From: Chloroflexota bacterium
GTDB taxonomy: Bacteria > Cyanobacteriota > Vampirovibrionia > Obscuribacterales > Obscuribacteraceae
DNA: 10,431 bases
Assembly: GCA_005240105.1 (NCBI GenBank)
Contig: SBAT01000055.1
Location: 1 to 10,431 of the forward strand
Reading direction: 5' to 3'
In this document: positions 6,942 to 10,431 of the stretch, in pieces
Position numbering within the stretch: the first letter of the stretch is position 1
How the letters are laid out: the number at the start of each line of letters is the position of its first letter
Translations under genes and position numbers: made by a program
Notes under the pieces: model-generated
What the model was told of the DNA's origin: nothing
What the model saw: the letters and a program-made list of their open reading frames with translations, nothing else
Databases searched by the model: none

Positions 6942-8609
6942 ATGCCTGCCTTGATTCAACAATCAGAGCCTATTGCAGAAAGCGATTCGCGCGATTACAA
7001 CGAGGGGTCTTCCTCTGGGTTTCTCTCTCGGCTCGGTCTATTAGAGAAGTGGCCGATTGCTTTTGGCTTTGGCTGTATTTTAGGTCTGTCCACACCCGGC
7101 TTTGACATGTGGTTTCTAGCTTTTGTGGGACTGGTGCCACTACTACTTCTCATCCAAGGCTGCCGGCAAAGAAGAGAAGCAGTAATTGTTGGCTTTTCCT
7201 TTGGCATGGGCTATTACTTGACGGCTCTGCGCTGGTTTCTTGGCTTGCATCCGTTAAATTGGCTTTCGTTGAATGATTTACTGAGCGTTCAGGCAGCTGC
7301 TGCTGTTTGGATAATTGCCGCCGCCCACCAGGCGCTGTTAATAACGGCTTTTGCCTTGTGTGTTTTTGTCATTCCAATGCGAGCAAGCTTTTTGCCATAT
7401 CACATGCGTCCGTTTTACCCATATCTCTTATCCGTTCCACTTCTATGGGTCTTCTTCCTCTGGGTAGTTGGACACCTGGAAGCTTATCTTGGCACGCCGG
7501 TTGTCGAACTTGCTTATAGTCAATATAAGCAACTTGAGCTCATCCAAATCTGCAAGCTGGGCGGCAGTCAACTATTGGATTTCCTCATTGTCTTATCCAA
7601 CTGTGTCATTACCCTGGTAATTATGGAATACACAAAGCTTGTGCCAAAACTGGGACAACGAATTGACAGATTGGCACCACGTGGTGGTGCAATTGCGGAC
7701 TTGCTTCTGGTTACAACCATTTTTGCCGTTGCCTTCTCTTGGGGACGAAGCGAACTTACAAACTTGACCGACAGCACACGTCTGGCATCGAGTGCTTCCA
7801 GTGAATACACGCCACCTGTCGTAGCATGCGCACTGCAAGGCAATCTCAATATTGAAGATGAGCGCATGGGCACAACGACACCAGTTGGGGTAGCACAACG
7901 CTATGCCGATTTAGCTCACGGCATAGGTGCTGGCTTATTAATTTTGCCGGAAGGCGTGATTACTCCAACACAATCACGACAAGGAATGCTTGCCGCTAAG
8001 CTTTTTGATGTGGCCAAATACGAGATGAAAGAAGTTGTTGCCGGCAGCGTTGAAGCCTTCAAAGGAAATTACGTCAATGGCGTGCGCGTCATTTCTACCG
8101 ACAAAAATACTTTGCAGTCTAGTCTCTATGTAAAACGCCGCCTTGTTCCTTTTGGGGAATTTTACCCACAGACACCGCTGGATGTCTTAATTCCCAGCGG
8201 TGTTAAAAAATTGATGCTCGGACATCAAGGTGGTTTTGTGGCCGCGCAAAAACTAAGCCTCATCAACTCGCTCTGGGGAAAAATTGGCGCCTCCATTTGC
8301 GTGGAAGTAATTTATCCCAAGTTAATTGCCAATGAGGTGAGGCAAGGAGCCAGTCTTTTGGTAAATGTCTCTAACCTGGCTTGGTTTCACAACTCGCCAT
8401 TGAACAAGCAAATACTAGCCTCTGCCGTTATGCGCTCGGTGGAAAACGGCAGGTACATGATCTTGGCCACAAATACCGGCATCTCCGCCATTATTGATCC
8501 GGCTGGCGTTATAACTACCGCTTCCTACCCGGGCAAGAAAGGCATTATCTTAAATCCTGTTCGTTTCCTTGTCCGCAATACTCCTTTCAGTAAAATGTGG
8601 TGGCTATGA
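6942..8609 (+). CDS. lnt: Apolipoprotein N-acyltransferase Lnt
   Basis: Transfers an acyl chain to the amino group of the lipid-modified N-terminal cysteine, the last step of lipoprotein maturation, in the cytoplasmic membrane with its catalytic domain outside. The 555 residues start with a polar stretch of about 30 residues, then six or more hydrophobic helices (for example ILGLSTPGFDMWFLAFVGLV, AVWIIAAAHQALLITAFAL, YLLSVPLLWVFFLWVVG), then the CN-hydrolase domain. The triad is visible: Glu337 in LILPEG, Lys398 in YVKRRLVPFGE and Cys453 in SICVEV. The protein stops about 100 residues after the Cys and appears to lack the last membrane helix of E. coli Lnt. The residue after the catalytic Cys is Val, where E. 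coli has Tyr388. The segment SNLAWFHNS resembles what I recall of cyanobacterial homologues. I prefer the ATG at 6942 over GTG at 6936; neither has a good ribosome binding site. The stop overlaps the next start by ATGA. Confidence 0.93.
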   Translation: MPALIQQSEPIAESDSRDYNEGSSSGFLSRLGLLEKWPIAFGFGCILGLSTPGFDMWFLAFVGLVPLLLLIQGCRQRREAVIVGFSFGMGYYLTALRWFLGLHPLNWLSLNDLLSVQAAAAVWIIAAAHQALLITAFALCVFVIPMRASFLPYHMRPFYPYLLSVPLLWVFFLWVVGHLEAYLGTPVVELAYSQYKQLELIQICKLGGSQLLDFLIVLSNCVITLVIMEYTKLVPKLGQRIDRLAPRGGAIADLLLVTTIFAVAFSWGRSELTNLTDSTRLASSASSEYTPPVVACALQGNLNIEDERMGTTTPVGVAQRYADLAHGIGAGLLILPEGVITPTQSRQGMLAAKLFDVAKYEMKEVVAGSVEAFKGNYVNGVRVISTDKNTLQSSLYVKRRLVPFGEFYPQTPLDVLIPSGVKKLMLGHQGGFVAAQKLSLINSLWGKIGASICVEVIYPKLIANEVRQGASLLVNVSNLAWFHNSPLNKQILASAVMRSVENGRYMILATNTGISAIIDPAGVITTASYPGKKGIILNPVRFLVRNTPFSKMWWL

Positions 8610-9079
8610 TCAAGAATCCATTGAAGTTTTCTCTCCTTGCATTGACCATTTGTTCAGTCATGGGACTGTCCGTCAGCTTTGCTAACGGCAAAGCAAAAAT
8701 GCCAATGGTGGATATTGCCGGCAAGGCCAAGGTGACACTGGAAGTAGCCGATACAGAACCAAAAATCACTCGCGGACTTATGTACCGTACATCTTTGGCA
8801 CCGGATGCCGGCATGGTCTTCCTTTTCCGCCCAAATAGAGAAGTTAATTTCTGGATGTATCACACCTTGATACCACTGGACATGCTTTTTGTGAAAGACG
8901 GCAAAATAGTAAAACTAATCGCCGATGTGCAACCATGCAAGTCGGAGAACCCACAAGATTGCGCGACCTACCCAGGCGGCCGTGGCGTTGCTGTTTCAGA
9001 AGTCATCGAACTTGCTGCCGGCTATGCCAAACAGCACGGCATTAAAGAAGGCGACGCGGTAACTTTCAACTTGCCGTAA
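8606..9079 (+). CDS. Exported DUF192 family protein
   Basis: 157-residue protein of the DUF192 family (COG1430), whose function is not settled. A signal peptide is clear: Lys3 and Lys7, hydrophobic FSLLALTICSVMGLSVSFA, likely cleavage after Ala26. The mature part has the family's signature stretches: ITRGLMYRTSL (about 54-64), NFWMYHTLIPLDMLFV (81-96), VQPCK (108-112), Cys119 with TYPGG, and a C-terminal GIKEGDAV. The cysteine after the signal is not in a lipobox, since Ile precedes Cys16. The start is the ATG at 8606, which overlaps the lnt stop codon (ATGA), so translation is probably coupled to lnt. Two in-frame GTG codons at 8597 and 8600 are weaker choices. Secreted DUF192 proteins are widespread in bacteria, and linkage to lnt hints at an envelope role (inference). 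Confidence 0.9.
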   Translation: MIKNPLKFSLLALTICSVMGLSVSFANGKAKMPMVDIAGKAKVTLEVADTEPKITRGLMYRTSLAPDAGMVFLFRPNREVNFWMYHTLIPLDMLFVKDGKIVKLIADVQPCKSENPQDCATYPGGRGVAVSEVIELAAGYAKQHGIKEGDAVTFNLP

Positions 9080-9091
9080 GCATGCTAAAAA

Positions 9092-10291
9092 TCAACGTCT
9101 TCTGCGACGGCCTGGATTGTAACTGCCACCGTAGCCAGTGGTGTAATCATATGTGCCCAGCTTGTCGCCATAGGATTTTACAACAACTGTCCAATCCATG
9201 AGTTCGACTTTAGTGCCATCAACTTGATAGTAGCGGGACATAGCGCAGATTCTGCCGGTACCAGTCAAGTCAGGCATCTCCTGGACCACCGTTCCGTCCT
9301 GAAGCGTTGCTTCAAGCTTGTTAAGTCCTGTTTTCTTATCTACAGTATGAGTAACATTGGCACTCTTGTCAACAACTTCTATAGAATTACCTTTGCGTCT
9401 AAGCGTCCAATTTGTTCCATCATTGAAACTTTTGTAGAGAATTCCCTCTGGTGTCGTTTCTTCAGACAAAGAAATCTTGGAACCCCGAGCATCAATGGTC
9501 CATGCGTCTACCGTGGAATGACCATCAGGTCTTTTAGTTTGGGTAACTCTAAACCGACCCAACCATTTTTTGACCGTTTTAGTGCCATCATCAGATAGTT
9601 GTTCCCAGTATTTCGGATGCTTAGCTCCGTCAAAAGCCTCGTTCTTAGCCTTAGCCATTTGAAGAACATTCATATTTTCCACATTATGTGGGGCGGCAGC
9701 GCCATTGCCACAAGTATCGAAAGCCAACTTAGGTCCCCGTCCTAATTCCGGAACCAGGTGACGCAAACTATTAATCGCTGGTGGGGTAATATCAGCTGCC
9801 ATTGCGCCAGCCGAACCAGCAAGTCCCATAAGTGAATAGTCAACTACAGCGCTTCCAAGATTATAACCCAAGAGTTCTTTGTCCTTGTCGAGATTATTTG
9901 GATTCAAGCCAACGTCTATCATAGGAACTGCCACGCGCAAAGCCATATCAATTCCCAAAATCGCTGCACCCACGTGAGGAACAAGATTCTTAATTGTAGT
10001 GGCCACTCTTTCGGCATTTTGACAGCGCGGAAGAAGTGTTCCGACAGCGCTCGCTAAGTATTTGGGGTTCTTGCTGAAGTAAGCAATGCCCGCTCCAATT
10101 GTCATTGCGGTCAAGACTTCTCCAATAGCCGACGAGGGGTCTCTTTGAATTTCATTCACTCTTTCAGTTACACCCTTTAGAGCTGTTTCCGGAAGAGCCT
10201 TCAAAAGTTCCCATTCGCATCGCAAGACTCTGCCCACTCCAAAGTCCGCCGTACTTGTATTATCGCGCCTTTTCAATTCTTCAAACCGCAT
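9092..10291 (-). CDS. Orphan protein: hydrophobic helical N-terminal half, DGT-repeat beta-rich C-terminal half, penta-Arg tail
   Basis: I do not recognise this 399-residue protein. Residues 1-55 are charged and helical (MRFEELKRRD, ALPETALKGVTERVNEIQRD). Residues about 55-170 have three Gly/Ala-rich hydrophobic stretches: IGEVLTAMTIGAGIAYF, HVGAAILGIDMALRVAVPMI and NLGSAVVDYSLMGLAGSAGAM. These could insert in membranes or pack as a glycine-zipper bundle. There is no signal peptide. Residues about 225-385 are beta-rich with DGT recurring at 235, 291, 332 and 358, each followed by alternating polar and hydrophobic residues (DGTNWTLRRKGNSIEVVDK), a pattern like degenerate beta-hairpin repeats. 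The end is Gly/Tyr-rich (TTGYGGSYNPG) and then Arg395-399, encoded by mixed codons (CGT, CGC, AGA), so it is not a simple repeat. The GGAG seven bases before the ATG makes the start secure. The gene stands alone and converges on the DUF192 gene with a 12-bp gap. A secreted or surface effector is one possibility, but nothing proves it. Confidence 0.75.
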   Translation of the reverse strand: MRFEELKRRDNTSTADFGVGRVLRCEWELLKALPETALKGVTERVNEIQRDPSSAIGEVLTAMTIGAGIAYFSKNPKYLASAVGTLLPRCQNAERVATTIKNLVPHVGAAILGIDMALRVAVPMIDVGLNPNNLDKDKELLGYNLGSAVVDYSLMGLAGSAGAMAADITPPAINSLRHLVPELGRGPKLAFDTCGNGAAAPHNVENMNVLQMAKAKNEAFDGAKHPKYWEQLSDDGTKTVKKWLGRFRVTQTKRPDGHSTVDAWTIDARGSKISLSEETTPEGILYKSFNDGTNWTLRRKGNSIEVVDKSANVTHTVDKKTGLNKLEATLQDGTVVQEMPDLTGTGRICAMSRYYQVDGTKVELMDWTVVVKSYGDKLGTYDYTTGYGGSYNPGRRRRR

Positions 10292-10298
10292 AGTCTAG

Positions 10299-10302
10299 CT
10301 CC
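10299..10302 (-). promoter_or_regulatory. Strong ribosome binding site of the orphan gene
   Basis: GGAG on the minus strand lies seven bases before the ATG at 10291. It is the best-placed Shine-Dalgarno site in the window and fixes the start of the orphan gene. Confidence 0.7.
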
Positions 10303-10329
10303 AAATCCTGCTGAGAACCAATTGAAAGG

Positions 10330-10358
10330 ACCATAGCAAAACAACAGGCGGCTTTCAT
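10330..10358 (-). promoter_or_regulatory. Possible sigma70-type promoter of the orphan gene
   Basis: On the minus strand, ATGAAA (10353-10358) and TATGGT (10330-10335) are separated by 17 bp, and TGC directly before TATGGT gives an extended -10 element. Each box matches the consensus at four of six positions. Transcription would begin about 30 bases before the ATG at 10291. The position is right but the boxes are weak, so this is tentative. Confidence 0.3.
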
Positions 10359-10431
10359 TGGGGAAAATACGCAGTTTCGTAGACTTCCCACATGAATTGA
10401 TTTGGATTAGCCGGCCTTTACAATCTTGAAC

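Noticed and set aside
6942..8609. Lnt gene read as a plain nitrilase or carbon-nitrogen hydrolase
   Set aside because: Several transmembrane helices precede the CN-hydrolase domain, which is the Lnt architecture.
8581..8611. A frameshift fusing or splitting lnt and the DUF192 gene
   Set aside because: The DUF192 protein has its own full signal peptide directly after the ATG, so two separate overlapping genes explain the sequence better.
9095..9109. The penta-arginine tail as a simple DNA repeat or slippage artefact
   Set aside because: The five codons are CGT, CGC, AGA, AGA and CGT, so there is no homopolymer or repeated triplet that would slip.
9224..9598. A 124-residue plus-strand ORF within the orphan gene
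   Set aside because: The opposite-strand gene has a strong GGAG site and a long open frame, and the ORF has no recognisable features.
1..10431. CRISPR array, insertion sequence, tRNA, rRNA, riboswitch or a defence-gene cluster
   Set aside because: I see no regularly spaced direct repeats, terminal inverted repeats with transposase, cloverleaf-like sequences or nuclease/helicase sets. In particular no cobalamin-riboswitch-like leader precedes the BtuF-like gene, where the gap to the next gene is too short.

Overview
The window is a gene-dense stretch of a bacterial chromosome: eight genes, almost no intergenic DNA and no RNA genes, insertion sequences or CRISPR array that I can see. Base composition looks somewhat below 50% GC. 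Apolipoprotein N-acyltransferase (Lnt), several exported proteins and an M23 peptidoglycan hydrolase indicate a cell with an outer-membrane type envelope. The partial first gene ends in what looks like an ARC6/Ftn2 IMS-type (DUF4101) domain, a family I associate with cyanobacteria, and Lnt carries a motif (SNLAWFHNS) I associate with cyanobacterial homologues. With the orphan DGT-repeat protein at the right end, this makes a non-photosynthetic relative of Cyanobacteria (Melainabacteria/Vampirovibrionia, perhaps Obscuribacterales) my best guess. That is inference from recognition, not a search.

Layout. Positions 1-4145 (+) hold three tightly spaced genes that look like one transcription unit: the C-terminus of an IMS-domain protein, an exported protein with a propeller-like N-terminal part and an M23 peptidase, and a large exported or lipid-anchored protein with a Lys/Glu/Thr-rich linker and IPT/TIG-like domains. 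The set suggests a cell-envelope or cell-division job. Positions 4153-5382 (-) encode a trehalase/GH63-type glycosidase of the short class that includes mannosylglycerate and glucosylglycerate hydrolases. It diverges, with only 33 bp between start codons, from 5416-6360 (+), a BtuF-like cobalamin-binding-fold protein without signal peptide. That gene overlaps tail-to-tail by 46 bp with ruvC (6315-6812, -). ruvC diverges across a 129-bp gap from lnt (6942-8609, +), which is coupled by an ATGA overlap to an exported DUF192 protein (8606-9079, +). Converging on that is an orphan gene (9092-10291, -) with a hydrophobic helical N-terminal half and a beta-rich C-terminal half ending in five arginines. 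The last 140 bp are non-coding as far as can be seen and probably hold that gene's promoter.

How the genes relate. ruvC, lnt and the DUF192 gene are ordinary housekeeping or envelope genes. The first three genes are the best candidate for a functional module, and the orphan gene is the most novel single protein. All three convergent junctions are only 7-12 bp wide or overlap, leaving no room for ordinary terminators. I do not see a convincing defence, secretion or biosynthetic system as a whole.
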